Of a stretch of DNA of 64,000 nt, positions 45,857 to 55,207 are shown one piece after another. Within the stretch, counting starts at the first letter, position 1, and every line of letters begins with the position of its first letter. The translations under genes were made by a program, and so were the position numbers. Origin of the DNA: Roseomonas gilardii subsp. gilardii (lineage in GTDB: Bacteria; Pseudomonadota; Alphaproteobacteria; Acetobacterales; Acetobacteraceae); contig NZ_CP095554.1 in NCBI RefSeq assembly GCF_023078375.1, forward strand, positions 2,406,501-2,470,500. Reading direction: 5' to 3'. Under the pieces are notes generated by a model. That model ran no database searches. It saw nothing but the letters and a program-made list of their open reading frames with translations, and was not told the DNA's origin.

Positions 45857-46297
45857 ATGAACCCGAACGAGACCGTCCCAGGGGCTGCTCAGGCCCTGGC
45901 GGGCCGGGCCGAGGCCCTGGCGGCCCAGGCGCTGGACCTCGCCCGCCAGGCGAGGCTGGCGGCGGAGCAGCATGCTCCCCTGGCCATGGAGCAGGTCGCC
46001 CATGGCGCCGCCGTGGTGGAGCCTTTCCTGCTGCTGCTGACGATCTTCCTGCTGGCCTGCTTCGTCGGCTACCACGTCGTGTGGAACGTGACGCCGGCGC
46101 TGCATTCGCCGCTGATGGGCGTCACCAACGCCATCTCCTCGGTGATCGTGGTGGGCGCCATCCTGGCCACGGGCCTGGGCGATTCCATCGCCGCCAAGGT
46201 CTTCGGCTTCCTGGCCGTGACACTGGCCAGCGTGAACATCTTCGGTGGCTTCCTGGTCACGCGCCGGATGCTCGCGATGTTCAAGCGGAAGGGCTGA
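45857..46297 (+). CDS. pntAB: NAD(P) transhydrogenase subunit alpha 2 (membrane)
   Basis: A 146-residue small membrane subunit with three to four helices: [15 protein letters not shown] near residue 56, [10 protein letters not shown] near 95, and [17 protein letters not shown] near 115. The N-terminal 40 residues are Ala/Gln-rich and longer than usual. Between pntAA (12-base gap) and pntB (four-base gap). Confidence 0.95.
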   Translation: MNPNETVPGAAQALAGRAEALAAQALDLARQARLAAEQHAPLAMEQVAHGAAVVEPFLLLLTIFLLACFVGYHVVWNVTPALHSPLMGVTNAISSVIVVGAILATGLGDSIAAKVFGFLAVTLASVNIFGGFLVTRRMLAMFKRKG

Positions 46298-46301
46298 GGG
46301 C

Positions 46302-47711
46302 ATGTCGCACACCCTCTCCACGCTCGCCTATCTCGTCGCCGCCGTCCTGTTCATCCTGGCGCTGCGCGGCCTGAGCCACCCGGAAACCAGCCGGCGCGGC
46401 AACCTCTTCGGCATGATCGGCATGGGCATCGCGGTGGTCGCGACGCTGGCACAGCCCGGCATGTCGGGCGGCGGCATCACCATCGTGCTGGCCGGCCTCG
46501 TGATCGGCGGCGGCATCGGCGCCTACCTGGCCAACCGCATCCAGATGACGGCGCTGCCGCAGCTCGTCGCGGCCTTCCACTCGCTGGTGGGCCTCGCCGC
46601 CGTCTGCGTCGCGGCCGCCGCCTTCTACGCGCCGCAGAGCTTCGGCATCGGCGTGCCGGGCGACATCCATGCCCAGTCGCTGGTGGAGATGTCGCTGGGC
46701 CTCGCCATCGGCGCCATCACCTTCTCCGGCTCCGTCATCGCCTTCGCCAAGCTGCAGGGGCTGATGAGCGGCGCGCCGATCCTGTTCAAGGGGCAGCACT
46801 GGCTGAACCTGGCGCTCGGCATCCTGCTGCTGATCCTGGTGATCGGCTTCGTGGCCAGCGGCAACGCGGCGCTGTTCTGGCTGATCGCGATCCTCTCCTT
46901 CGCGCTCGGCTTCCTGCTGATCATCCCGATCGGCGGCGCGGACATGCCGGTCGTGGTGTCCATGCTGAACAGCTATTCCGGCTGGGCGGCGGCGGGCATC
47001 GGCTTCACCGTCGGCAACCTGCTGCTGATCATCACCGGCGCGCTGGTCGGCGCCTCGGGCGCGATCCTGTCCTACATCATGTGCAAGGGCATGAACCGCT
47101 CGATCATCAACGTGCTGCTGGGCGGCTTCGGCTCCGATTCCGGGGCGGTCACCGCCAGCGGTGGGGCGGCGCAGCCGGCGCGGCCGGTGAAGTCCGGTTC
47201 CCCGGAGGATGCCGCCTACATCATGAAGAATGCCGGCAAGATCATCATCGTGCCCGGCTATGGCATGGCGGTGGCGCAGGCGCAGCAGGTGCTGCGGGAG
47301 ATGGCGGACCTGCTGAAGAAGGAAGGCGCCACGGTGGAATACGCCATCCACCCGGTGGCGGGGCGCATGCCCGGCCACATGAACGTGCTGCTGGCCGAGG
47401 CCAACGTGCCCTATGACGACGTGAAGGAACTGGAGGAGATCAACCCCGAATTCGCCGAGGCCGACGTGGCCTATGTGATCGGGGCGAACGACGTGACCAA
47501 CCCGGCGGCCAAGACGGACAAGTCCTCGGCGATCTACGGCATGCCGATCCTGGATGTGGAGCGTGCGAAGACGGTGTTCTTCATCAAGCGCGGCATGTCC
47601 AGCGGCTATGCCGGGGTGGAGAACGAACTCTTCTTCCGCGACAACACCATGATGCTCTTCGGCGACGCCAAGAAGGTGACGCAGGAGATTGTGCAGGCCT
47701 TGCAGAAGTAG
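46302..47711 (+). CDS. pntB: NAD(P) transhydrogenase subunit beta
   Basis: A 469-residue subunit: nine or so membrane helices forming the proton path (to about residue 270), then the soluble NADP(H)-binding domain III with V-P-G-Y-G-M-A-V-A-Q-A-Q near 317, H-P-V-A-G-R-M-P-G-H near 347, G-A-N-D-V-T-N-P near 405 and K-R-G-M-S-S-G-Y-A-G near 437. With pntAA and pntAB it makes NADPH using proton-motive force. Confidence 0.97.
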   Translation: MSHTLSTLAYLVAAVLFILALRGLSHPETSRRGNLFGMIGMGIAVVATLAQPGMSGGGITIVLAGLVIGGGIGAYLANRIQMTALPQLVAAFHSLVGLAAVCVAAAAFYAPQSFGIGVPGDIHAQSLVEMSLGLAIGAITFSGSVIAFAKLQGLMSGAPILFKGQHWLNLALGILLLILVIGFVASGNAALFWLIAILSFALGFLLIIPIGGADMPVVVSMLNSYSGWAAAGIGFTVGNLLLIITGALVGASGAILSYIMCKGMNRSIINVLLGGFGSDSGAVTASGGAAQPARPVKSGSPEDAAYIMKNAGKIIIVPGYGMAVAQAQQVLREMADLLKKEGATVEYAIHPVAGRMPGHMNVLLAEANVPYDDVKELEEINPEFAEADVAYVIGANDVTNPAAKTDKSSAIYGMPILDVERAKTVFFIKRGMSSGYAGVENELFFRDNTMMLFGDAKKVTQEIVQALQK

Positions 47712-47818
47712 CATTGCCCGCGGCCCGGGGGCGGCCATGCTGTCCCCGGAAGCCCGCGGCAGGCGGATCATCCGCCGCCTCGCGGCCAGGGACGCCCGGA
47801 ACGGGCACCCCCAAACTG

Positions 47819-47856
47819 AAAAACCGCGGTCTGCGGGGATGAGCCCGCACCGCGGT
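47819..47856 (-). terminator. Terminator between pntB and rpsU
   Basis: ACCGCGG pairs with CCGCGGT and TGCGGG with CCCGCA around a six-base loop, with a two-base bulge. On the minus strand it is followed by five T (47819-47823), so it ends rpsU transcription and probably also serves convergent pntB. Confidence 0.75.
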
Positions 47857-47903
47857 GTTTCAAACGGCTCTCTGGCACCCTTCCCGCAGGAAGGGGAGAG
47901 GGC

Positions 47904-48107
47904 TCAGAAGCCCTCGCGCTCCAGGCGCTTGCGCTCGACCTTGCGGGCGCGGCGAACGGCCTCGGCGGCCTCGCGGGCGCGGCGCTCGGACGGCTTCTCG
48001 TAGTGCCGGCGGAGCTTCATCTCGCGGAAGACGCCCTCGCGCTGGAGCTTCTTCTTCAGGGCCTTCAGGGCCTGGTCAACATTGTTATCCCGAACGACGA
48101 CCTGCAC
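47904..48107 (-). CDS. rpsU: 30S ribosomal protein S21
   Basis: A 67-residue bS21: [18 protein letters not shown] near the start, [12 protein letters not shown] near 30 and a basic helical C-terminus. It joins the 30S platform and helps initiation. The GTG at 48107 gives the canonical N-terminus and has AGGAGG upstream. Monocistronic, divergent from def. Confidence 0.96.
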   Translation of the reverse strand: MQVVVRDNNVDQALKALKKKLQREGVFREMKLRRHYEKPSERRAREAAEAVRRARKVERKRLEREGF

Positions 48108-48285
48108 GCGGCTCGGTCCTCCTGTTGCAAAAAGGGTGATAAAAGACGTGCCGAACCACAGGCGCTGCCGCCCGATCCTCGGGAGCGGCGCCGATAGCAC
48201 GTCCGCCGCCTGCAAGGAAGCCCTTCCAGTCGGCACCGGGCATCCCAGATGGGGTTTCCGTTTCTCTTTATCCAGGGACCAGTCG

Positions 48286-48813
48286 ATGGCCATCCTCAAG
48301 ATCGCGCGAATGGGCCATCCGGTGCTGCTGCGGCGTGCCGAGCCCGTCGCCGACCCGCGTGACCCAGAGATCCGCCGCCTGGCGGAAGACATGGTGGAAA
48401 CCATGCTCGATGCCGGGGGCATCGGACTCGCCGCGCCGCAGGTGCATATGCCGCTGCGCCTCTTCGTCGTGCGGGAATGGGAGGGCGGCCGCGCCCTGAT
48501 CAACCCCGAACTGGAACTGCTGGGCGAGGAGGTCGAGAGCGGCTGGGAAGGCTGCCTCTCCATTCCCGGCCTGCGCGGCTGCGTGCCGCGCGCGAAGCGG
48601 CTGCGCTGGCGGGCGCTGGACCTGGAGGGGCGGGAGATCGGCGGCGAGGCCGAGGGCATGAGCGCCCGCGTCCTGCAGCACGAATACGACCATCTGGAGG
48701 GCACGCTCTACACCATGCGCATGCCCGACCTGTCGCTGCTGGGCTTCGAGCAGGAACTCGCCCGTGCCGCCGCCGAGCGGCGGAAGGCGGAAGAGTCGGA
48801 GCACGCCTCGTGA
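48286..48813 (+). CDS. def: Peptide deformylase
   Basis: A 175-residue Fe/Zn enzyme that removes the N-formyl group from new proteins. All three motifs are present: G-I-G-L-A-A-P-Q near residue 45, E-G-C-L-S-I-P-G near 88 and the metal-binding Q-H-E-Y-D-H-L-E-G near 132. The stop overlaps the GTG start of the COQ9 gene. Confidence 0.95.
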   Translation: MAILKIARMGHPVLLRRAEPVADPRDPEIRRLAEDMVETMLDAGGIGLAAPQVHMPLRLFVVREWEGGRALINPELELLGEEVESGWEGCLSIPGLRGCVPRAKRLRWRALDLEGREIGGEAEGMSARVLQHEYDHLEGTLYTMRMPDLSLLGFEQELARAAAERRKAEESEHAS

Positions 48814-49427
48814 TCGCCTGCCTGCCGCCCCCACCCCGGATCGCGCCGCCGGAGCGCAGCCCGGAGCGGGATGCGCTGCTGCGGGCGAGCCTGCCGCATG
48901 TGCCGCGCCTCGGCTGGAGCATGGCGGCCCTGCGTGCCGGCGCCGCATCGGCCGGACAGCCGCCGGAACTCGTGGAATCGCTGTTTCCGGGCGGCGTGGC
49001 CGGGGCGCTCGAAGCCTGGTGCGACCTGGCGGACCGGGAGATGGCCGAGGCCGCCGACCTGGCCGGGCTGCGGACGCCACAGCGAATCCGTGCCTTGATC
49101 GCCACCCGGCTCCGTCTCGCCCGGCCCGACAAGGAGGCGGTGCGGCTGGCCCTGGCGCAGCAGGCGCTGCCCTGGAATGCCCGCCTCGCCGCCAGGACCC
49201 TGGCGCGGACCGTCAGCGCGATCTGGGAGGCCGCGGGTGACCGTTCCGACGACCTGTCCTGGTACACGCGGCGCGCGACGCTGGCGGGGCTCTATGGCAG
49301 CGTCCTGGCCTACTGGATGGGCGACCCCTCGGAGGACGATGCCGCGACGCTGGCCTTCCTGGACCGGCAGCTCGCGCGCCTCGCCCGGGTGCAGAAGCCG
49401 CGTCCGAGATGGGGGAAGGTTGCCTGA
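48810..49427 (+). CDS. COQ9 family protein
   Basis: A 205-residue helical protein with the COQ9 C-terminal pattern: I-A-T-R-L-R-L near residue 90, Y-T-R-R-A-T-L-A-G-L-Y-G-S-V-L-A-Y-W near 155, D-D-A-A-T-L-A-F-L-D-R-Q-L near 180. COQ9 binds lipids and supports COQ7 hydroxylation in ubiquinone synthesis. It starts with GTG overlapping the def stop (GTGA). Confidence 0.88.
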   Translation: MIACLPPPPRIAPPERSPERDALLRASLPHVPRLGWSMAALRAGAASAGQPPELVESLFPGGVAGALEAWCDLADREMAEAADLAGLRTPQRIRALIATRLRLARPDKEAVRLALAQQALPWNARLAARTLARTVSAIWEAAGDRSDDLSWYTRRATLAGLYGSVLAYWMGDPSEDDAATLAFLDRQLARLARVQKPRPRWGKVA

Positions 49428-49587
49428 CGCTTCTGCCATGGCATTTCGGCAACGAAGCGCAAGCCATTGCTCTCCCTTGATCCAGCTACCCGAAAATCTC
49501 TCCTGTGCAGGGCGGCTGGCGACCAGTATAGGGCGGTGTGGGGGCAGGGGGTGCCCTCGTCATTCTTGATCGGAGAACCCGGCTGCG

Positions 49588-50127
49588 ATGAAGCCGTCTC
49601 GCTTTCTGCTCGCCGGCCTGGCAGCGGCCTTCGCCGGCGCCGCCACGCCCGCCCTTGCCCAGTCCTGCATCCAGCCGTCCGAGAAGGCGGCCTTTGATGT
49701 GCGTGCCCTTCAGAGCCAGCTCATGGTCGTGGCGCTGACCTGCAAGCACGAGGACGTCTATAACGAGTTCGTGAAGCGCTATAACACGCAGCTTCACGGC
49801 GCCTACAAGACCATCGACGCCAGCTACCGCCGCGCCGGTGGCCAGAAGGCGCTGGACAGCTACATCACCTCCCTGGCGAACGTGCAGTCGCAGGAAGGCA
49901 TCCGGATGGGCTCGCGCTTCTGCCAGAACAGCGCCGACCTCATCAAGACCGCCCTGGAAGCGCCGAGTGACGTGACGGCCCTGTCGCGCCTCGCCGTGGC
50001 GAACAACCTGGCCAACCCGCATGGCCGGGCGGAATGCGCCACCACGACCGCGGCGGTGACCCGTACGGCGGCGCCGAGCAAGCCGCAGGTCCGCAAGGTG
50101 TCCGCCACCACCACCAAGAAGCGCTGA
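49588..50127 (+). CDS. Exported protein of unknown function
   Basis: A 179-residue protein with a typical signal peptide ending T-P-A-L-A-Q before S-C. The mature part is helical, with Cys residues in Q-S-C-I, L-T-C-K and R-F-C-Q-N that could form disulfides. The tail is Thr/Ala/Lys-rich. No recognised domain; it looks like a conserved periplasmic protein. A UUCG-loop terminator follows. Confidence 0.7.
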   Translation: MKPSRFLLAGLAAAFAGAATPALAQSCIQPSEKAAFDVRALQSQLMVVALTCKHEDVYNEFVKRYNTQLHGAYKTIDASYRRAGGQKALDSYITSLANVQSQEGIRMGSRFCQNSADLIKTALEAPSDVTALSRLAVANNLANPHGRAECATTTAAVTRTAAPSKPQVRKVSATTTKKR

Positions 50128-50180
50128 AACCTGGAGGCACCCCGGGGGGGCGGGGGCCATCGGGACAGAGTTCGCGAAAA

Positions 50181-50203
50181 GGGCGCCTTCGGGCGCCCTT
50201 TTT
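50181..50203 (+). terminator. UUCG-tetraloop terminator
   Basis: GGGCGCC and GGCGCCC pair over TTCG and are followed by five T, ending the exported-protein gene. Confidence 0.92.
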
Positions 50204-50259
50204 CATGTCTGCCGCCTGGAGAGGCGGGACGGCAATCTCGCCTTCCACAACCACAAAGA

Positions 50260-50287
50260 AGAAGGGCCGGTCCTCGCGGACCGGCCC
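50260..50287 (-). terminator. Terminator for the OmpA-family gene
   Basis: On the minus strand, GGGCCGGTCC and GGACCGGCCC pair over a GCGA tetraloop, followed by a T-rich CTTCTTCTTT. It lies 35 bases past the OmpA-family stop. Confidence 0.85.
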
Positions 50288-50321
50288 CCTTCCTGAAGCG
50301 GCGTATGGAGTGTCCGCGCGA

Positions 50322-51455
50322 TCAGCGCAGGACGATCTCCACGCGGCGGTTCTGCGGCTCGCGCACGCCATCGGCGGTCGGCACCAGCGGACGGCTCTCG
50401 CCGAAAGCCTCGACCGTGATCTCCGAACGCTGCACGCCGTTGCGCACCAGCTCGGCGGCCACGGCGTCGGCGCGGCGGCGCGACAGGCCCATGTTGTACT
50501 GCGGCGTGCCGGAGCGGTCGGCGTGGCCGGCCACCTCGATGCGGGTCGAACCCGTGCTGCGCGCGTTCTGCGCCGCCTCGGCGATGATCTGCCGGGCGCG
50601 GTCCGTCAGGTTGTAACGGTCCCAATCGAAGAACACGAGGTAGGTGCGGGCCACGGCCTGCGGCGGCGCGACCGGGGCAACGGCCGGCGGCGGCGGGGTC
50701 GGCGTGTTGAAGGCGTAGCGCAGACCGAAGAAGGCCGAGTGGTTGAAGTTGTCGAACTCGGTCTTCGAGTGCGCCACCACCGTGCGGGTGCCGTTGGCGG
50801 CCACGCTCTGGATCTCGGTGTCGAACTGCGGCTGCAGCGTGCCCAGGAAGCGGTATTCCGCCGTGAAGGACAGGCCCGGCACGGACGGGATCGGGAAGGC
50901 GAGGCCGGCGATGCCCTGATAGGCGAACTGGCCGTTGGTGTCGTCGATCACCAGACGGGCGTTCGGGCCATAGCGGCCGGTCGCGTTGTCCATCTGCACC
51001 CACTGATAGCCCACGCCGGCGCCGATATAGGGCACGACCGGGGTGAACTGCGGGATGAAGCTCGGCAGGGCGAAGTCATAGAGGACATTGCCCATGGCGC
51101 CATAGGTGCGCTGCTTGCCGCCGATCGCGTAGCCGCGCGTGCCGAAGGCGCTGATGTTGTCGATGTCATTCTCGCGGTAGCTGCCCTCGGCCTCGAGGCG
51201 CAGGCCGTTGCCGAAGCCCCAGCCGATGCTGGCCACACCGCCCCAGCCCAGCTCGTACTTCGCCTTCAGGCTGTTGTTCGGCAGCCCCAGGCGAACCAGG
51301 GTGGAGGAGTCGGAGTTGACGTTGTTGTTGGTGCTCTGCACCCAGTTCGCGCCAGCGCCGCCACCGACATACAGGCCGGTGATCGGCTGCGCCTGGGCGG
51401 CCAGCGGCAGCGACAGGATCGTCGCGGCCATCAGTGCCTTGCGAAGGCTCATCAT
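50322..51455 (-). CDS. OmpA-family outer membrane protein
   Basis: A 377-residue protein: signal peptide ending L-A-A-Q-A before Q-P-I-T-G-L-Y-V-G-G-G-A-G; an eight-strand barrel domain (about 20-255) with alternating hydrophobic strands and a final F-F-G-L-R-Y-A-F; a Pro linker; and a C-terminal peptidoglycan-binding OmpA domain with F-F-D-W-D-R-Y-N-L-T, V-A-G-H-A-D-R-S-G and N-R-R-V-E-I. It anchors the outer membrane to the wall. Start preceded by GGGAG. Confidence 0.93.
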   Translation of the reverse strand: MMSLRKALMAATILSLPLAAQAQPITGLYVGGGAGANWVQSTNNNVNSDSSTLVRLGLPNNSLKAKYELGWGGVASIGWGFGNGLRLEAEGSYRENDIDNISAFGTRGYAIGGKQRTYGAMGNVLYDFALPSFIPQFTPVVPYIGAGVGYQWVQMDNATGRYGPNARLVIDDTNGQFAYQGIAGLAFPIPSVPGLSFTAEYRFLGTLQPQFDTEIQSVAANGTRTVVAHSKTEFDNFNHSAFFGLRYAFNTPTPPPPAVAPVAPPQAVARTYLVFFDWDRYNLTDRARQIIAEAAQNARSTGSTRIEVAGHADRSGTPQYNMGLSRRRADAVAAELVRNGVQRSEITVEAFGESRPLVPTADGVREPQNRRVEIVLR

Positions 51456-51679
51456 AAATTCTCCCTCGATCCCATCAGGGCATCGCAACCGCAGACCTCT
51501 GAGGAAGAGCCCCCCTCGATTCACGCTGCGGCGTCACCGGGAGATAGCACTGGCTTTCCCGGAAAGCATCCGCCTGCGTCTCGTTTCTGCATCACTGTGG
51601 CGGCGATGCCACGAGCGTTCCGCCCGCGAAAGCCTCGCCCAGCCTGCTCCGATGGGCATGCTTCCCATGCCCATCGGGC

Positions 51680-52802
51680 TCAGATGCGGCGAAGGAGACC
51701 CGCCTCGTCCGTCTCCGCCAGGGTGCCGAGCGGCAGGAGGAGATTGGCATGGCCCATCTTCCGGCCGGGGCGCGGCGCGCCCTTGCCATAGAGCTGCCCG
51801 ACCACGCCCGGTGCGCCGAGGATCGAGGGCCAGCGCGCCATGCCCTCCGGGCCGATCAGGTTCCGCATCACCGCATCGGCATGGCGCGTGGTGCTGCCGA
51901 GGGGCAGGCCGGCGACGGCGCGGGCCTGCTGCTCGAACTGTCCGGCGATGCAGGCTTCCGGCGTCCAGTGGCCGGAATTGTGCGGGCGCGGGGCGATCTC
52001 GTTGCCCAGCAGGGTGCCGTCCTCCATCAGGAAGAACTCCACCGCCGCCACGCCGACGAGGTCGAGCGCCTCCGCCACCCGCGCGACATGGCGCCGCGCC
52101 TGTTCCGCCACCGCCGCCGGGATGCGGGCGGGGGCGAAGGAAAGGTCGAGGATGTGGTGGGCGTGGCGGTTCTCGGCCACGTCATAGGTCGCCACAGTGC
52201 CGTCCAGGCCGCGCGCGGCGATGGCCGACACTTCCAGCACGAAGGGAACGAAGGCTTCCAGGATCAGCGGGCGGGGGAAAGCCGCTCCCAGGCCGCGTCG
52301 AGATCGGCGGCCTCCCGCAGCACGGCCTGCCCGCGGCCGTCATAGCCCAGGCGCGTGGTCTTCAGCACGGCGGGCAGCCCGAGCTCCGCCACGGCGGCCG
52401 TCAGGTCCTCGCGGCTGTGCACCGCGCGCCAGGGTGCGACGGGAACGCCCGCCCCGGCCAGGAAGGTCTTCTCCTGCAGGCGGTCCTGGCAGACGAACAG
52501 GGCGCGGCGCCCGGGGCGGCAGGGCACGACGGCCTCCAGCGCGTCCAGCGAGGCGACGGGCACGTTCTCGAACTCGAAGGTGACGACATCCACGGCGCGC
52601 CCGAAACGCTCCAGCGCCGCGACATCCTCATAGGGTGCGACGGTGCGGGCGGCGGCGACCTGCATGCCGGGGGAGTCCTCCTCCGGCGCATAGACATGGC
52701 AGCAGTAGCCGAGGCGGGCCGCCGCCATGGCGGTCATGCGGCCGAGCTGCCCGCCGCCCAGGATGCCGATCGTGGCGCCCGGGGGGAGGGGGCGGTGCTC
52801 AA
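51680..52802 (-). pseudogene. purK: 5-(carboxyamino)imidazole ribonucleotide synthase PurK, frameshifted
   Basis: Both halves of an ATP-grasp PurK are intact but in different frames. The N-terminal half has I-G-I-L-G-G-G-Q-L-G-R-M and F-E-F-E-N-V-P and runs to E-R-L-S-P. The C-terminal half begins R-P-L-I-L-E-A-F-V-P-F and has N-E-I-A-P-R-P-H-N-S-G-H. One extra G in the G5 run at 52273-52277 rejoins them. The start is also unclear: a TTG at 52802 overlapping the purE stop would need one more G in the run at 52781-52786, and gives S-T-A-P-S-P-P-G-A-T-I-G. PurK makes N5-CAIR in purine synthesis, so I expect the gene to be functional in the organism. Confidence 0.85.
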
Positions 52803-53332
52803 GCGGGATTCTCCGGTACGGATTCGGTCTGGGCACGGCGATGCGCCGCCAGCCGCTCCGCCAGGGCCTGGTCGGTGCCGGCGAGGATGGCGGCCGCCAG
52901 CAGCCCCGCATTCACCGCCCCGGCGCGGCCGATGGCGAGCGTGCCGACAGGGATGCCGGCCGGCATCTGGACGATGGAAAGCAGCGAATCCATGCCCTTC
53001 AGCGCCTGGCTTTCCACGGGCACGCCGAGCACGGGCAGCGAGGTCATCGAGGCGGCCATGCCGGGCAGGTGCGCGGCCCCGCCGGCCCCGGCGACGATCA
53101 CCCGCAGGCCACGGCCCGCGGCGCCCCGGGCATAGTCGTAGAGCCGGTCCGGGGTGCGGTGGGCGGACACCACGCGGGTCTCGTGCGGCACCTCCAGCGC
53201 GGTCAGGATCTCGGCGGCATGGCGCATCGTCTCCCAGTCGGAGCGGCTGCCCATGATGATCCCCACCAGCGGCGCCGCATCCTGCGGGCCGGGGGCGGGC
53301 ATTCGGGGACTGGTCAGGGCGGCCTCCGTCAC
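52799..53332 (-). CDS. purE: N5-carboxyaminoimidazole ribonucleotide mutase PurE
   Basis: A 177-residue Pur[15 protein letters not shown] near residue 25, S-A-H-R-T-P-D near 57 and [11 protein letters not shown] near 85 are the substrate loops. It converts N5-CAIR to CAIR after PurK. I chose a GTG that overlaps the stop of the upstream DUF465 gene (GTGA), matching local style; an ATG at 53303 is the alternative. Confidence 0.93.
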   Translation of the reverse strand: MTEAALTSPRMPAPGPQDAAPLVGIIMGSRSDWETMRHAAEILTALEVPHETRVVSAHRTPDRLYDYARGAAGRGLRVIVAGAGGAAHLPGMAASMTSLPVLGVPVESQALKGMDSLLSIVQMPAGIPVGTLAIGRAGAVNAGLLAAAILAGTDQALAERLAAHRRAQTESVPENPA

Positions 53333-53589
53333 GCAATGATGTCCGGAAGAAGCTGGCTCTCCAGCCAGACGATTTCGTCCTTCAACTTCAACTTCCGTTT
53401 CTTGAGGCGCTGCATCTGGAGCTGGTCGCTGACGCCCAGTTCCATGCGCGTGATGACGGAGTCCAGGTCCCGGTGCTCGCTTCGGAGCTCGTGGAGGCGG
53501 CGAAGGAGGCTGTCGCGATCGGCGAGCATATGGGGCGACGGTTCCGGAAAGGGCTGCAACCCGAAGGGGTCCGCGCCCATAACATACAA
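53329..53589 (-). CDS. DUF465 (YdcH family) protein
   Basis: An 86-residue helical protein whose C-terminal two thirds match DUF465: [15 protein letters not shown] near residue 30, [13 protein letters not shown] near 60. The function is unknown. Its stop is coupled to purE. A second DUF465 gene lies head-to-head 44 bases away. Confidence 0.85.
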   Translation of the reverse strand: MYVMGADPFGLQPFPEPSPHMLADRDSLLRRLHELRSEHRDLDSVITRMELGVSDQLQMQRLKKRKLKLKDEIVWLESQLLPDIIA

Positions 53590-53633
53590 GAGCGGCCCTG
53601 ACAGCCGCTAATCGGGAGAAGGAACCAAGGCTC

Positions 53634-53807
53634 ATGCAGACTGCCCCGCGCCTGCGTTCGCTGGAAGAACGTCACGCCGCGCTGGAAGCCAGGCTTGCCG
53701 CCGAAACCCACCGTCCCAAGCCCGATGAGGCGGAACTGACCCGCCTGAAGCTGGAGAAACTGCGCCTGAAAGAGGAGATGGAGCGCCTGCGCGGCGCGAC
53801 GGGCTGA
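53634..53807 (+). CDS. Second DUF465 (YdcH family) protein
   Basis: A 57-residue helical protein: [15 protein letters not shown] near residue 8 and [15 protein letters not shown] near 37, the DUF465 pattern. Divergent from the longer DUF465 gene, with GGGAGAAGGA upstream of the ATG. Function unknown. Confidence 0.8.
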   Translation: MQTAPRLRSLEERHAALEARLAAETHRPKPDEAELTRLKLEKLRLKEEMERLRGATG

Positions 53808-54014
53808 GGCCCGAGGGGGCATCGGGTGCCTGGGCGGGCGCCGATGCCTCCGCTCCTCCGCTCCCCATCGCGGGGAAGCATCCCGGTCCGGCCATGAGGG
53901 AAGGCGGGCACCATTCCGGTGCACCCCTCTTCGAACGCGCCCCCGCTGCCGGGCCGCGCGGGACGCAACCATGCGGGTGGCTGACCGGTTTTCCGGCGTG
54001 GAGGACCCGCCCCG

Positions 54015-55112
54015 ATGCCCCTCGATGCCACCCGCCACCCAGGCTCCCATGAGGCGATCCCTGGCACCGCGGCGCCGGAACTGAGGCGGGCCGCCCGGTC
54101 GGCCGGGCTGCGCTACGTGACCGACGAAGCGCCGGGGATCACGCGGCGCCGCGCGGGGAGCGGCTTCGCCTACCGCGACCCGGACGGGCATCCCCTGCGC
54201 GACAAGGCGGAACTCGCCCGCATCCGCGCGCTCGCCATCCCGCCGGCCTATCGCGACGTCTGGATCTGCCCGCAGGCGAACGGGCATCTGCAGGCCACGG
54301 GCCGGGATGAGCGGGGCCGCAAGCAGTACCGCTATCATCCCGGCTGGCGGGAGGCACGGGACGCGGCGAAATACGGGCACATGCTGGAATTCGCCGCCTG
54401 CCTGCCGGAAATCCGGAAGCGGGTGGCGGCGGACATGGCCCGCCCGGGGCTGCCGCGGGAAAAGGTGCTGGCCACCGTGGTGCGGCTACTGGAGGAAACG
54501 CTGATCCGCGTCGGGAACGAGGACTACGCGGAGCAGAACGGCTCCTATGGCCTGACCACCCTGCGGCGCCGGCATGTCAGGCTGGGCGGCGACGAGATCC
54601 GCTTCGACTTCAAGGGCAAGAGCGGCAAGCGCTGGCAGCTCGGGTTGCGGGACCGCCGGATCGCGAAGGTGATCCGGGCCTGCCAGGACCTGCCGGGGCA
54701 GGAGCTCTTCGCCTATCGCGACGAGGCCGGGGAGGCGCATGCCATCCGGTCCGAGGATGTGAACGACTACCTCCGGGCGATCACCGGGCGCGACATCACG
54801 GCCAAGGATTTCCGCACCTGGGCGGGAACAGTGATGGCGGCGCTGGCCCTGCGGGAATTCGAGCGCTTCGACAGCCAGGCGGCGGGCCGACGCAACATCA
54901 GCGCGGCCATCGGACAGGTCGCCAGGCGCCTGGGCAACACGCCGGCCGTATGCCGGAAGTGCTATATCCACCCGGACCTGCTGGAAGGCTATCTCGCCGG
55001 CAGGCTGGCGCTGGAGATCCGGGAATCGCAGGAAGAGACCGGCGCGCTGCACCCGGAAGAGGTGGCGGTACTGGCACTGCTGACCCATCTCCGGAGCGGC
55101 CGGGCCGCGTAG
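54015..55112 (+). CDS. DNA topoisomerase IB
   Basis: A 365-residue poxvirus-like type IB topoisomerase that relaxes supercoils by a 3'-phosphotyrosine intermediate. Catalytic residues are visible: R-V-G-N-E-D-Y near residue 165, Y-G-L-T-T-L-R-R-R-H near 178, K-G-K-S-G-K near 198, D-F-R-T-W-A-G-T near 268 and the nucleophile in C-Y-I-H-P near 316. Such enzymes are scattered in bacteria. Monocistronic. Confidence 0.93.
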   Translation: MPLDATRHPGSHEAIPGTAAPELRRAARSAGLRYVTDEAPGITRRRAGSGFAYRDPDGHPLRDKAELARIRALAIPPAYRDVWICPQANGHLQATGRDERGRKQYRYHPGWREARDAAKYGHMLEFAACLPEIRKRVAADMARPGLPREKVLATVVRLLEETLIRVGNEDYAEQNGSYGLTTLRRRHVRLGGDEIRFDFKGKSGKRWQLGLRDRRIAKVIRACQDLPGQELFAYRDEAGEAHAIRSEDVNDYLRAITGRDITAKDFRTWAGTVMAALALREFERFDSQAAGRRNISAAIGQVARRLGNTPAVCRKCYIHPDLLEGYLAGRLALEIRESQEETGALHPEEVAVLALLTHLRSGRAA

Positions 55113-55207
55113 CAGGGGCCTCCCGTGATCGGCGCCGGCCCGCCGGAAGGCGGTGCCTGACGGCACCAGCCTCCGAAACGAGGGGCTGGAGGACCGGAAG
55201 CCGGGCC

